Shown: piece by piece, positions 1-13,225 of the stretch
How the letters are laid out: each line of letters opens with the position of its first letter
Position numbering within the stretch: position 1 is the first letter of the stretch
Source: Epiperipatus broadwayi
Lineage: Eukaryota; Onychophora; Udeonychophora; Euonychophora; Peripatidae
DNA: 64,000 nt
Reading direction: 5' to 3'
Assembly (NCBI GenBank): GCA_028023455.1
Contig: JAQFVV010012398.1
Span: forward strand, 11,207,160-11,271,159
The notes under the pieces: model-generated
What the model was told of the DNA's origin: nothing
Databases searched by the model: none
Seen by the model: only the letters and a program-made list of their open reading frames with translations
Position numbers and translations under genes: made by a program

Positions 1-3000
1 AATTATAATACTAGAGGAAGCTGAGGTAATTTAATAGTAGTCATATAAAATGTCTTCAACAGTTCATTCTAAAAATGTCACCAATATTTCTGAGTACTTA
101 AAAAGCCCTTATTCAAAAAAATAACAATTCATAAGTACATTCTAAAAAAAAAAACAGGACTTCAAACTGTTATTTTTTTCCATTCCAATTTTCGTTCCAG
201 CAAAAATAATGTTTTTTTTCTGGTTACCAGTTCGAAGCCCTGAAAAAAAAATATAGTTGTCCTCAGATACACTTTCACTAAAAAAAGTCACCCCTAATTT
301 CTAAATGTTTGGCCACCCCTGCAATATAGGAAGGATATAAAGGTCAATTAGATATAAAAATTAACAAACTAATATTTAGATCGGTGGGAAAAAAACCCAA
401 ACATATAATATGGTTTCACCTTTAAAAATCATGCAATCATTCAAAATTTATGCATGCAAACCCTGCTAAAACATTTTTTTTGACTAATCAAATTCTGAAA
501 GAGACTATAGAAAAATATATATATAGCAAAGGATTAAAATGCAGTCAACAGAAAGGATTCATGCATTCCATTATTAAAAAAATGGAACATTTAAATACCG
601 CATTTACATATTAAGCCTCATTTACATACTAAATTACATCCATATTGAAACGGTCAGTTTCATCCATCTGCCCGTTTCACTTATGTTACCCACATATCTA
701 TCTATATGCCAGGTTTAAACCCTCCCAGAGTACCCATCGGAATAACATTAAATTATTATAGATGCAGAATCACGTATATATAAGCGAGCAGTATGTCTGT
801 AATTTAATTGAATATGTATAGATTACAGATATGTATCAATTTTATAGATATTTCTAATTTAGGAAATATTTTAGTCTAAATTATTTATGTTAATGGTATA
901 TATATTACAGATATGTATATTCATTTTATAGATATTTCTAGTTTAAGAAATATTTTAGTTAAATTATTTAGCAACTTTATTGTTGTATTAATGAAATTGC
1001 GTATACATATTTCCTGTTATTCTGCATTTATTCTACCACCTCTGGTTATAAAATGTTTTCTGCTAATTACAAAGATAATTTTGTCAAAATGACATTCAAT
1101 TTTGAAAACAGACTTAATGTAGGTCATGCATTTAGTCCCAAAACAGTCCTAAAATAGCGTGGATATTGTTTGAAATATAAAATGTTGACAACAAGATAAG
1201 CAGGAAAACAGAATCTAAATTATTTTGTTATCACTAAAATTGTTTTTCTAAATAAAGAAATGAGTTTTTCTACTGGTGGGAATATTAAATGTTTGCTAAA
1301 ATAGAAATGGATTGTTCAGCCACGTAAGAAAATAACAGGTAGACAGAATTAAAAAGGTATAAATACTTGAAGTTTTATTAACAAGGAGATATCATATATA
1401 TATTAAGTGAACTGTAGGACGAATCCACATCGGTTTCACCTTAAAATGTTCGAGTAGAGGCCGTAATTCACTGCCTCTCCTCGCGGAGAATGGAGAGCTT
1501 TGGTCCAATGAAACCTAATACCATCACCAGCAAAAGTAGCCCATGGAAAAATCTCTGTTAACCGTGCATCATCATCAAGTGTCAACTTATTATCGTCCCA
1601 AGTGCTTCAAAACCAGCTGCAATGGAAATAACTAAACTGTAAATTTTTCTCAGAGCTCTTGTCTATAAACTGTGACTTTCGTTTCTTTATTTTAAAAGCT
1701 AGCAATTCACTAAATCTGCTTTCACCAACACCTTTACTAAAATCTACAAAGAAAATTGTTAAATGCTAAGTCTTGCCTGATTGTAGAATGCTAAAACTTG
1801 TCTGATTATAAAACTTGAATTCTCTTTTATAATATAAAATTCGAATTCTCTTTTAAATTGTAAAACTCCTAATAATCTATTTTAAATGTATAATTTCCTG
1901 CGGTCTTTTTATGCCTATTTCTAAATCTATTCAATTTTATTTTATGATTTTATCATTTTAATATAATATGTGTATTTAATATGCCAAATGACTCGAAACC
2001 GCAAGTATTTCTAAATACCATTTTAACTTATCGATTTGCGAAGATAATTTCAAATCTTCACTATAATTTAATATTAATCAATTGAATTATTATTCTTCAT
2101 TCTCACTCGCTGTTTCGAGATCATATTATGTTACTGATTAAGTTTTGGGTATCAATATTACAATAATCAGTTATCTAGCTATTTTATGCAGTTTGCTTAA
2201 TTTTAGTTATGAATTATAACTATTTATATATATAACTCGTATATCACCGGAACTAGCCACAGAAATATTCTCAAAGCATATTTTAATATTTTATTCGTAA
2301 TTACCCCGCAAATATGCTTTATCCTCCTTAGATTTATTTATGTTGAGACGCAGGTGATAATATTAAACTAGGTTACTAATTAATTTAGTCCCTTAATAGT
2401 ATATTTAAAATACTAAATTTGAGAACTGGATTATATAGATATGCAAATATACGCTATCTAATTTTAAGGCACGATAATGTAATGTTACGCGATTGCGTTA
2501 TATATATGTATAAGTTGCGGATGTGTCTTTACAAAGTACGCAATGTACACTTATCAGCTTGCTGCATGATTTTCGATGACGTGCTGGCGGAGGTCACTCT
2601 CATCCACTTTAGTTCGGGTTCAAGCACACTTTTAGAACTAGGGCACAAGGACCTAGATGATTCATAATGCTTATCCGACTACCTGAACTACTAATGTTCT
2701 TATTCGTGGCAAGTTGAGCGGTCTTAGGGCAAACCGAGTCTTTAGAGACTGAAACCCATGAATAATGACCCATTCGCATCTTTTTGCTTAATTAATATTT
2801 TAATATGTGCCATAGAGGATATAGGTAAACCTATCATAAATCAGTTTTCTCCCCTTTTATATTAAACGCTTATCTAGCATTAGTATACATTCTAATCCAG
2901 GTTAACATGCTGCGTATCTCTGAGCCTAATTACATGCTCGAATTAACTTTGTATTAAATAGATGCCATAGGAGCATTATGATAGTTAGTTTTATAGCTTT

Positions 3001-3950
3001 GGCTATAAAGTTCCGCATGACCTAGTAGACTACAAAAGAGTTAGAAATTTGGCATATTAATTAATATAGGCATGAAATTCCAATACCACTCTACACATTA
3101 TTAAACGTTTATAAGGAAATATATAACATGAATCTCAGCAGTTATCTAACGCCTGCGAGCGTTATACCTCACGTTCCTGCCATATAATTTGGTATGTTTT
3201 AATTTATTGTTTGCTATTGTTTTATTAAAGTAATAATATTTAAAATTATAACTCATTTGCATATTTTATTGTCCGTGAATTCATTTTGTCCAACTCTATA
3301 TTTAATTGCACATACACTATTTCATATATCTGTAGATCAGTCTGTTAGGCTCTATAATTAATTACTTAGCCATATGTGTATATATCTTACCAAATCAGTA
3401 ATAAATTAGTTAAATTATGAGTCTCTTGTTCTACCGGGAGTGACTGCTGGACCGAGAGTGAATTGATTGTCTGTGTACGTTGAGGAATGTCATCCATAGG
3501 GTAGTAAATCATTGAGCAGAGGTGAAAGTATTGAATGTTGGTCGGATTCTGGATCACAGTATCTGGATTCGATCAGCTTTAGTGTATTTTGCCTATGCTC
3601 TAGAGTTTGTTACGTGGAGGGACAATTCTTACCATTACAATATATAGGCATAATTTTCAACTGCATAATGAATACAACACTGATTGCGCAAATGCGGAAA
3701 GCTTGCTTAGTGTATTATAAAAGTCTTGAATTTCAACTTTTACCTTTTCTTAATATTCAATTATAAGTTTATTAGAATTACATTAATTAAAGAAAATAAA
3801 TAAATATTAAGAATTATTTAAAATTTTAATAAATAATAATAAGAAGAACAACATAAGTGAAAATAATGAAAGAAATCAATATAATCTTCCCAATCACTCA
3901 ATTATTAATGAATTCCACCATTAAACTTGAATTATTATGAAAAACATCAA
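1..3950. other. AT-rich region without recognisable gene
   Basis: I see no gene or classifiable mobile element here. Two uninterrupted reading frames (about 2,419-2,667 and 3,512-3,766, plus strand) are 82-84 residues long and show no domain I recognise. The stretch from about 1,430 to 1,560 and from about 2,000 to 3,770 is less AT-rich than its surroundings. The part around 3,430-3,530 contains several G/C-rich words and could be the edge of an old retroelement, but I find no matching long terminal repeat in the window. Confidence 0.5.
817..970. repeat. Diverged tandem duplication, ~82-bp period
   Basis: Two adjacent units (about 817-890 and 899-970) both contain attacagatatgtat, then ttttatagatatttct, then aaatattttagt. 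The shared word attacagat begins at 822 and 904, giving the 82-bp period. The units differ by several substitutions and small indels, so this is not a recent event. Confidence 0.75.
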
Positions 3951-4059
3951 ATTTAAAAAATAATGATAATTAACAAATTTGGATCAATCAAAAACTAAAC
4001 TGTGTAAAAGATAGATTTAAGTCAACAATTCCCAAAAATCTGTTTGACTCATTTAAGAG

Positions 4060-5041
4060 GTTCTTCACAGAAAGATCAATAGTACTAGCCATCATTGAGA
4101 TAAACTGCTCACTATACCAATTTCAAAAGATCTACTTTATAAAACATTAAATACGCACATGTGGAATATGATTTAAAAATAGCAAAACACCCAAATCCAG
4201 GATACATAACTATTGAATTCCATAGTGAAAAACAAAAAGAGCATCTTTATCCACACGATTGGCACAACACAAATGCTCATACAAAAGAGCTCTCTATCAA
4301 CCTTCCACATATTCAGTTTTCTTTCAGCACCAGAACACAAGCCACCATGATTGTATTCCAAACAACCCCACAATCATGTGCAGAGAGAGACATGATCTCA
4401 AAAGAAAAGTCAAGGAAGTTTTCTTCATCTCCAGAGACAAAGATGCCATAAACAGGAAAAACACATGTTATACTTTATCGAGGAAATGGAATGTCTAGCA
4501 TAATCAGCATAAATTTGCATATTGTTAATCTTATTAACAGTTAAGCTATCATTATGAAGGTTGGACCCTTCGAAAGCACTAAGCTCGTTCGTTCTTATTT
4601 AACTATTTGGTAACAATATACAGCTTTGAGGACAATTGTGCTACACAGGCAAGTGAACTAGAATATATATATATTTCCCCAAAGTAAAAAAATTATTTAA
4701 ATAAGAAAATTAGGAAAAAAAACAATGAAATATGCTCTCATCAAACTAAATCAATATAGAGAAAATTATATCATAGGCCTACATAAAAATACCTATCGAA
4801 AATACAATATTGACAACTTTCCTAGACTAATGAAATCATATGGAGTAGTCATAGGATTTTAGCAACATATTTACTTTTGGCAATAGCTTTTAATTCAAAA
4901 TAAGAATAAAACATTGACCATAATATTCCAATGCAAATTATGAATCAAAAAGTCATGATATTATTAACGCTTCACATTATCAAACGTCAATGTTTTCACT
5001 GCAAGCAAAGGGGACGCACAGTGAACACCTGTACTGGATGA
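4060..5041 (+). pseudogene. ORF1 relic of LINE copy A
   Basis: A nucleic-acid-binding ORF1 relic. Around 4,080-4,110 a segment reading ERSIVLAI is followed at about 4,161 by a frame containing HPNPGYITIEF. The minus-strand copy at 45.4 kb has LILAV and then HPNDRYVAIEF in the same order. At 4,988-5,041 the plus strand reads QCFHCKQRGRTVNTCTG and then a stop. This is the zinc knuckle seen in the 45 kb copy as QCFHCLQRTHYKRLARICTT. In L1/Tx1-group elements ORF1 coats the element RNA. The knuckle here has lost its last cysteine to a stop, and frames shift several times between the two blocks. Confidence 0.7.
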
Positions 5042-5511
5042 ATCTGTCCATATGGCTGCAGGATTGCCACTATTTCTCATCAATGTACCAAATTAATATA
5101 CTCATTCAAGATATACAAAAAAAAAAAACAGTTAATATTAAATAAGGAAACAGAAATAACCGTTAGCATCATAATGAACCTTACCTTGAGGATAAATGAT
5201 GAATTTTCCCACTATAGCTAAAAACAAAATCTGTCAATTGATTAACAAAGAAAGCATACTACCAGCTATACTACAAAATAAAATTGACAGTCAAATTCAT
5301 AAAGCTTCACAATCTCTAACATTCACTAAAATGTCAACTGGCATCATGAATTCATTAGGGTCCTTTTCCTATCCAAGTTTCAGAGGACATGAAAATTGCA
5401 GATAAATTAAATACAAATACCAAATCAACAGACAGTGAAAATACTGATTTGTTTATGATCTTTGAATCAATAATCTAAATTATATATATAATCCCATTAT
5501 GTCACCTTAAA

Positions 5512-6180
5512 ATGCTGATAAAAATCAGCACCTTCAATATTGGGGAATTAAACCACCATAATAAAGACTTCCAGTTAGCTAAATGGTTTGACATTGTTCT
5601 ACTCTGTTTATTAGGTCTACTCAAGACAAGAATATATAGTGACCCAAAAACTGACCTATCAAACTATCGCCACAACTGAGGCTTTTCAACTTATTCCACA
5701 TCATTCAACACACAATCAGCAGTGACCAGTTTAATTGTAGCTAAATGATACCCTTTCAAATCATTCAAAAGACTCTCTATAGACCCACATATATTAATGA
5801 TCACTCTATATCACACAGTAATAGTTTTGAATATTGCCTTTGTTTATATTTCTCCATGTCTATAAATTTATAAATAAATAACAATGATTCAAAACTCATT
5901 TATTGCAACTTTACCATGTCCTGTTTCACTTTTAGGGGACTTTAATTAAGATATGTAATTTTTATCTCAAAATAGATATATAGATTGCTCTTTCCACTGG
6001 AGAGTGGTGAAAAAACTTCTTAGATTAGCTACTCATACGTTTTTAAAACAGAAAGATTCACATCACCAATGGACTTAGTTTTTACTCTTTGATGTTACTA
6101 TATATGCTCAACCACTCATTAAAAAAATTACCTTTCTCTGACCATCTAGTCATAATAATGTTTATGAATATTAAGGTTAA
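5512..6180 (+). pseudogene. APE-type endonuclease relic, LINE copy A
   Basis: From the ATG at 5,512 the frame reads MLIKISTFNIGELNHHNK, the usual start of the apurinic-like endonuclease domain that nicks target DNA for LINE integration. The same frame, interrupted by stops, reaches LLGDFN at about 5,929-5,946, the conserved GDFN active-site block. SPMDLVF follows near 6,063 and FSDHLVI near 6,133 in other frames; the latter is the SDH block with the catalytic histidine. The spacing fits the family, but at least four in-frame stops and two frame changes make it a pseudogene. Confidence 0.8.
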
Positions 6181-7079
6181 ATCCACAATGAGAAAACAAT
6201 TCAAACCCTCCTTTCCAACATTTTAGAATTCCTCTTTTCAGAATACATACATATACACTTATTTAAATTCAGCAAACTGGAACTAACATTCCGTACAAAT
6301 TTGGATCACATTTACCAAAATTATTTCATTCATAATTAACCATATCACAAAACTTCTCCCACCCACAACAAGAAGATCATAAAATCATCACTCAATAATA
6401 AAAATGAAAAACTAATAATCTTAAAAAATCATTACATGAGAAACACTTAAACAATAACCAGCAATTAAAAAAAAAAAAAGATCTATTTTATCAAACCTCA
6501 CATATGGTCAAAATACTACATTCTGATAGGCCTTAGAACAATATCCAATCATCAGAGAATTTACCACCCAAATAGTGAAGACCTAGTATATGTAGGGGAC
6601 AACATGCTACACTCCTATTTTCCTACTAAATAAACAAACTGCAAAATAGGAAATCATTCAATACTCACTTAAAACTTACTCAGACAACCCAAAAATATTC
6701 CGCTTTGATGCAAAAAAAAAAAAAAAAAATCAGTGCAAAACTACTCTCTCTCCCAAATTCATGCCATTTAGATATTCAGGGAATATAGCATTTTCTTTTA
6801 GCACTTAATACATTTTGCAACAAAATATTTTGCAAACAAGGTTAATCACATATTTAAGCAAGTCTATTATATTCATGAAAAATTTAATATAAACCAATAT
6901 CCGTCATACCCTTTATGAATAGGAAAGAAAAAAATGTCCTCTCTTAAAAATCTTAAAAGTTCTATCAATGACTTAGGTATTAAGATTCTTGAGTTGGCAA
7001 TAAAAAACAAACTCGAGCTATACCTGCTATTTGCTTTATCTAAATATTAATTTGTAGGGAAAATACAACTGAGAAAAAA

Positions 7080-7506
7080 CAATACAGCCCATTAGTAATC
7101 CAACTTGACCTTAATGCTACACCTAGAACATTCTCATTAGACATCCATAACCTCCTCATAAATTGTGCAATACATATCTTAAATCATAAAAATTCACCCC
7201 AGCCTCATTCAACACTGTTGATTATTGCACGGATAACTGCTAAATACCCTTTTCTTCACTATATATCCAACTCCATGTGATTGATTGGTGATTGAAAAAG
7301 AATTATCAAAAATATATATTCCAGCACTCAAAAACAGCATTTCAGTCATCACATATATGAGTGATATATCAATCTTCCTGTCAACACCTAAGCAAATTCA
7401 AAAATTGATAAGAATTCTGATCAATTGCACTACAAATTATAAACTAGAATTTAATATGGACAAACTATGTGCTTTGTCAATCAATGCAGGTAAAACTCAT
7501 AAATAA
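7080..7506 (+). pseudogene. Reverse transcriptase relic, LINE copy A
   Basis: Near 7,092 the frame reads PLVIQLDL, corresponding to GPIAIQLDI in the 43 kb copy, which is the catalytic block containing the first aspartate. An open stretch at 7,285-7,506 contains IYIPALKNSISVITYMSDIS; it aligns with the region of the younger copy that ends in FAYIEN and occupies the position of the FADD active-site motif. The second catalytic aspartate pair is not intact. Deletions have removed much of the fingers and palm between these blocks. Confidence 0.65.
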
Positions 7507-8099
7507 CACATCAAATGAACCCTAAACCTATTCCACAGAATCCCCTTCTAATTCAATAAATGCAAAACCTAATGCAAAAAAAAAAAAAAAATTATGACAA
7601 AAGTCAAAACATAATACACACAATCTCTAAATCATATGTATTTATTTGAAAATTTCTCTTTTTAACTTCATAATTATAGCCAGAATCTTGCACTTCTCAT
7701 AACCAACTCAAAGAAATAATACTTGAGAAGATTGATCAACTTATTTAACAATGGCATTTTATATTAACTAATTTCATTTTATTGTATTTTTTTATTGTTT
7801 TGCTTTTATTTATTTCACATATTTCTCACATTCTATAAGTTATTTTTAGTTCTACCTCTCCTTGTCTAAGTATTAATATGATTTGTTCCAGTTCAGCAAT
7901 AAATATAAGAAATATTAACTATTCTCAAAGAATACACAGACAAATTTAAGCTTGAATTCACCTTATATAAGTCTTGTGCTTAGTAAATGTATTCAGAGCA
8001 CTGAATAAATGAAATATTCAAAGTCTCCAGTCAGCTTTTTTCTGAGCATTTTACCATAGCCAATCATCAATGTACATGCAAATATAATAAGAGACCCAG

Positions 8100-8620
8100 A
8101 AAGAAAATACAGATCATCACTCAATCACTGTCAAAAGCCTACCTCTCAATATGTGCAAAAATCTCATTTAACATACTAGCACTGACCAAAGTCATGTCTT
8201 ATAATCCTATAATAATGTTCTCCAAAACTTATATTAATCAAGTACACACTTTGTAGAAAGCTTCTCTGAAAAAAAAAAGCAGTGGTAGTTTCAAGAAAAT
8301 GACTCCAATGTTAAGATTACTTAGCAAGTTGGTGCCAACGTTTTTTCAAATCTTGAACTCAGATTTAAAATCACAATTACTGACTGTCCACGTCTTTACC
8401 ATGGTAATTGATAAGTATTATTTGATGTGCTCTTGAGTATTCAAAGATTTATGTTCTGTCCATCCAAAACTGGGAGGTCTACTTATTACTTTAAAATCTC
8501 TCCCACTTAAAGAAGAACTAAATTGAATAACAAACATCTATAATAATAGTTTATACATTGGTCTCTTGAATCAAAGTACTTTGACTTCCTGTTAAAATTT
8601 AATTTAGAAGCTCAAAATGC
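8100..8620 (+). pseudogene. LINE copy A post-RT region
   Basis: The frame at about 8,139-8,256 reads KAYLSICAKISFNILALTKV and continues with MSYNPIIMFSKTY. This parallels QVYLSLPGTVALININVMPK in the minus-strand copy at about 42.4 kb. At about 8,464 the frame HPKLGGLLITLKSLP corresponds to the RKLNGLALHSIQ segment of that copy, a proline/glycine-rich motif typical downstream of L1-group reverse transcriptases. An A-rich tract near 8,861 may mark the 3' end. Confidence 0.65.
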
Positions 8621-8950
8621 AGAAGACCCACTTGTTAATCATAAGAAAACAAAAATATAACATCATATATTTCATATCTGACCTTAGATAAGCAATGTAC
8701 ATACCATAATCTCAGGAATACTTAAAAGTAATAATTCCAGTATTAATCACTTCAAAACACATATTATATTCATTATGATGCATAAAGTGCCTATTCATCT
8801 GTAATAACAATCCCAGAAACTAACACACTTATAAACAAGCTACAAACAATACAATAAAGAGAAAAAAAAAAAGATCTACATCACCACCTGGTCACTAATG
8901 TGACTACTTCAAGCCTGAAACATGATACAGTTACCTCTAACATCATAATT

Positions 8951-9939
8951 CACAAGAGCCAATTCTATATAGATATTCCATAATCAGATGTAAATAGCAA
9001 ATTTTGTTAACTATCACCTGTCATCTCTCTCAATTTATTTGAGGTTTGGTTTCGTTTGTTCCCCTTCAGGTTCCTCTACAACTAAATCAAATGAAAAATT
9101 GCAATTAATTTTAGTTTAATAAAATCATTTGAAAGATAATGATGATGATAATTTTTTCATCTTAGAAGGCAAACCCATCAATTCTCCATGCACATTGCTG
9201 AGACTGAGGGTTTAACAATAACTAGTCAGACTGGGAATATAATTGACACAAATACATCTTTGTTAATTACATTTAAAACATCAATTAGTTCTTACTCCGA
9301 ACAACAGTAACGTGATAAACCATTAGTTGAATACAAACATTACTTGACAGAGTATGTATTATTCTTTTTCAGGAAATAAAGCAATAATCATTCATTATGC
9401 TTTGCTGCTATCAGCACAATGTAGCAACCAACTGTCTCCTTTTCCATTTCCCCTTGACTACTATGACTACAGCTGCACTGGAGAAGACTTCCATTTCTCT
9501 ATTTTTTTCACAATGACTTTTCTCATTCACATCTATGCAAATGAGATCTATATGCAGAACACTCTTTCATTTTCATTTTTGAGTACTTCCAGCACACAAT
9601 CCACCAATTAGGAAAGGCCCTTCGCTAATAAATATGGACATACTGATGTGCTAAAAATCTAATAAGACATTCCACACATCAAGTTATAAATTGGATACAC
9701 ATTATAACTTCAGTGTTATATTTAGAATTTCAAAAGTACATCAAACAATAAATGTTGCAGGATTGAGATATTCACATTATGAAGTTAAATCTGCAGTCTT
9801 TTTCTTGGTAAATCAAGATGTTTGCTACCTCACAGAATGTGTATAACTAACAGGGAGCTCATATGCAGAAGTACCTAGTAAATCAGACATCCGGAAAAAT
9901 AATATTAATGGATTCAGTAACAAATGAAGGCAAACATAA
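8951..9939. other. Non-coding stretch between two old LINE copies
   Basis: I see no supported gene. An 85-residue open frame at 9,354-9,611 (plus strand) has no recognisable domain and is probably chance. The region may contain 3' or 5' untranslated remnants of the flanking LINE copies, but I cannot align them. Confidence 0.4.
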
Positions 9940-10099
9940 TCCAATATCAAAGTTTCGTTGGTTTACTGCTGATGATTTAATAAAACTAAATCCATCTCAG
10001 AAATACAGATATTTAAGACTCCTAATACTTGATTGAAAAAGGATTCTCTATCAAAAATATCGAAATTATTTAGTAAGAAAGTATCCAAGGATTTATTCA

Positions 10100-10570
10100 G
10101 TTCATTCAAATGTTGTTGTTTTTTTAACCAAGGAATCAATAGTGCTTGCAGTCAAATATAAATACTATTCTTTATATAATACTGTTCTTTATATAAATTT
10201 CCTCCAAAAATTATTATTTGAAAAAATAAGTCCTAAAAACATTTGGAAATCCATTTTATAGATAACAGATCACATGAATCTCAGACATCTTATAATCAAA
10301 TTTAAAAATGAAGAATAACATAATACATTCAAAGAACAATAAAAACATTAGAAAAATACATTCAGATTACACTAAATCCATTAAGAGACAACCTTATAAC
10401 TGGACTAACTGGATTATACCTTCAATGACTATATTAAACTAATGGAATCATTTGGAGAGGTCACTGATTTCCAAATCACATTACTTAAAACCACAGTATC
10501 AGTATATGGAAACAGTTACTATTTCAAAGTTTCCTTATATAAAAATATAAATCCAAATGACATCTAAAGA
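10100..10570 (+). pseudogene. ORF1 relic with RRM-like segment, LINE copy B
   Basis: After a first block reading KESIVLAVKYKYYSLYN, a frame near 10,420-10,545 reads MESFGEVTDFQITLL and then VSVYGNSYYFKVSLYK. The layout, with alternating hydrophobic strands and an aromatic-rich YYFKVS block, suggests a decayed RNA-recognition-motif fold as expected for ORF1 of the L1/Tx1 group. The zinc knuckle visible in copy A was not found here. Assignment depends mainly on position upstream of the endonuclease blocks. Confidence 0.5.
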
Positions 10571-11205
10571 CAACCAATCAAAAACTAAATTATTTGTAAT
10601 GATTCATGGATTAAACTCCAATGCTTTCAATTCAGGAATGTGGACTAGCACATGACCCCAAATATTAATGTCCCAAATCCAAAAAAAAAATTCAACTACA
10701 AATGGAAATTTAAATTCCAGCTTAGAAAAAAATTGACATAAATAAAACATTTCAGATTGCATATCACTTATAGGGACTAACAATGTATTCATCAAACATA
10801 AATCAGGTAGATACCATCACAAAAAGCATGGATGTAAAACAAAGAAATAGGAAATTGACTATTGTCATTATTATGAAGAAAATACAGCGCAAGGAATAAC
10901 AACTTCCAGAAGAAATGGACATTCAGACTAGCATAACCATGGAACAAAATTTACATCCTATAATTAAGATTGGTGCATCATGTTCTCACCAAATAATTTA
11001 TAAGGTTGAGAACATATGTCAAAATGAATTTGATCGAATAAAGATTCATGATACATCCACTCCCAAAAAATATTGTCTAGCATCATTAATTCTTCATGCA
11101 AAAGGTAGTTCAAAATTTCTCATATATAATATTTTATAAATTTAATTCCCTTTAGTAATTTAATTTTGTTTTTCTATAAATAAGAGTAATGGTCAGACAG
11201 TTGTA

Positions 11206-11830
11206 ATGAAACCTAAAATAGGAGCATTTAACATTAGAAACCATCAACTCTATTAATAAAAATTATCAATTCATCAAATGGTATGGCATTAATCAACCAC
11301 AGATACCAGGTTTATCAGAGGCAAAAACATAAAGTGGATCATAAATAAATTCAGCTATGTATTTCAATGTTAAATGTTTTAAAATCTTATCCAAATCCTC
11401 AAACACACCATGAACAAGCATAGTTATTATTGTTGATTTTAAAAAGCCCATAGACAAACACATGCTGATTTATTCTCTATTATAAAGCAATAATATTAAA
11501 CATTGTCTTAGTCTTTATCCTCCCAGTGCAATGATAATTAAAGGATTAATTCTACTCATAAATTCCATGTTTGCATACTCACCATATACCTTTGTTTTAC
11601 TAGAAGATTTTAATATGCCAAACGATAAATTTATTAATGCATAGTTAAACATATTATCATTATCACTAATGGGTGGAGAAGAGTTGTTGCAAGTGAATGT
11701 TATCTCATTTAATATTACTAAAATTACATCCTTTATTGACCTAGTATTTTACTAATCTTTCATTGTATCATCTAATTAAGCAATCACTTAAAATTTCATC
11801 TTTCTTCAATTACTTAGTGATAATTGTCAT
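11206..11830 (+). pseudogene. APE-type endonuclease relic, LINE copy B
   Basis: The frame from the ATG at 11,206 begins MKPKIGAFNIRNHQLY, matching ISTFNIGELNHHN of copy A and ISGINVHGLNSAH of the 44.7 kb copy. Near 11,594-11,614 the frame reads VLLEDFN, where the conserved glycine of GDFN has become glutamate. A frame near 11,728 reads SFIDLVFY, and NYLVIIV near 11,808 sits where SDHLVII is expected, so the catalytic histidine is lost. The order and spacing of blocks match the family, but many stops interrupt it. Confidence 0.75.
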
Positions 11831-12789
11831 ACTTGACCTTAACTTTGCTGACAAAGCAATAATAACAACAGACAAATCAATTAAAAGTACTTCTCTTCCA
11901 CACCTCTGAAAACTTCTTTTCAGAAATATATATTTATCTATACAAAACAAGAAACATAATAATGGATCCTGATCAAACCTTGTTTACATATGCAAATATT
12001 ATATCCTACATAACAAACCAGATCACCTAATCAATAGCTACTTCGATGAATGCGCACAAAATAACCTTCTTTCCTTCAACAAATAACCTAAAATATCAGT
12101 TTTTAAAAAAGTCTACAAATAGAGCTATAAGTTCTTAGGACATAGTTTGACAAACTTTTTAACATGAAGAGCCATTTTATTCCAATCACTCCTCACACCC
12201 TCACTCCCATAAAATAACCGCATGGAAAGAGGTGAAAAATATACTCATATAAATTTTGAATTTCTGAATGGCCGTGGATATATATGAACATTTATTTTAA
12301 TAATACAACATAATAGACTTTATACATCCCAACGAAAAAAAAATTATTAAAAATGAAAAAACAAGAACAAAAAAATAATTTAACAATTTGATTTATTCAT
12401 AAATTTGTTATATTTTAACATTTATTATATTCAATAATTGCTTTTACATAATAAGATTGAATTTATGAAACAATGTTGTAAAACATATTGCCTAGAATAT
12501 GTGTAAGGTAGATGGACCCTGAGTGCCCTTAAATTACACAATAAAGTTGTATGTGGTGAATACATGCTAAACCTAGCTATACTTTAAAGAAAATACTTAA
12601 ATAGATATTTTGGATCAAAACAATATTCAAATAGACAATGTTTTTGACAACCATCCCTACTTCCTTGGAGCATCAGATTAAGAGACTGTTCTCAATGAAA
12701 GAATTAATGCAAAAACTAAATGAAATACAAGTATCATGTTATCAGGAAATACATGAAATTCCATGAATTGTATATGTTCTTCTAAAATC

Positions 12790-13225
12790 TTTACTTCTTA
12801 ATATCTTGTAAACATAGGAAATAAAAATAGAATACATAATACAAGGCCTTTATCCAACATCCCTACTCCCATTCCTAAAGATACAAATGAGTTGACCAAA
12901 TTAACAAATCTTAGACTAATAACCATGTGCCTTACAAGGATCAAAACAGTGATCAAAGACAAAATAGAGCCATACTTTTTACCATATCTTTCAAACATGC
13001 AATTTGAACTTATCAACTAATCAAGCAAGTTATGTATTTGAATCAGTCATGGACTACATAAGATGCAAAAAAAAAAAAAACTTTCCCATAATAATTCAAT
13101 TAGACATTAAAACCACATTTTCACAGAATCCCAAATCAATGATATATATCCTTACAAACCTCTTACTAAGTAGCAAAATATATGCAACTCTAAATGGCAA
13201 AAACTTTCTTCAATTATACGTATAG
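12790..13225 (+). pseudogene. Reverse transcriptase relic, LINE copy B
   Basis: A block at about 12,840 reads GLYPTSLLPFLK, equivalent to NLYPVALVPFIIKK in the 43.3 kb copy. The open stretch at 13,004-13,225 reads NQASYVFESVMDYIRC and then IIIQLDIKTTFSQ. It matches NNQYAKKGSSTSHAMGNIV followed by IAIQLDI in that copy, so the first catalytic aspartate region is readable. A 14-A tract at about 13,067-13,080 lies between them. The FADD region downstream is not recognisable. Confidence 0.7.

Larger units (their letters stand above)
4000..8950 (+). mobile_element. Ancient L1/Tx1-like LINE, copy A (decayed)
   Basis: This is a badly decayed non-LTR retrotransposon on the plus strand. Pieces appear in the order expected for the L1/Tx1 group: ORF1 with an RRM-like segment and zinc knuckle (about 4,060-5,040), APE-type endonuclease (about 5,512-6,170), reverse transcriptase (about 7,080-7,500) and a C-terminal region (about 8,100-8,620). 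Each piece was recognised by matching it to the better-preserved minus-strand copy at 41.4-46.3 kb. Stops and frameshifts are dense throughout, so nothing functional can be made. The 5' and 3' ends are estimates; I could not find target-site duplications. Confidence 0.75.

Noticed and set aside
2419-2667. 82-residue open frame in a less AT-rich stretch
   Set aside because: No recognisable domain and no splice or promoter context to support it; compatible with chance.
3430-3530. Possible LTR leader or primer-binding-like sequence (tggaccgagagtg)
   Set aside because: No matching LTR, polypurine tract or retroelement coding region found nearby.
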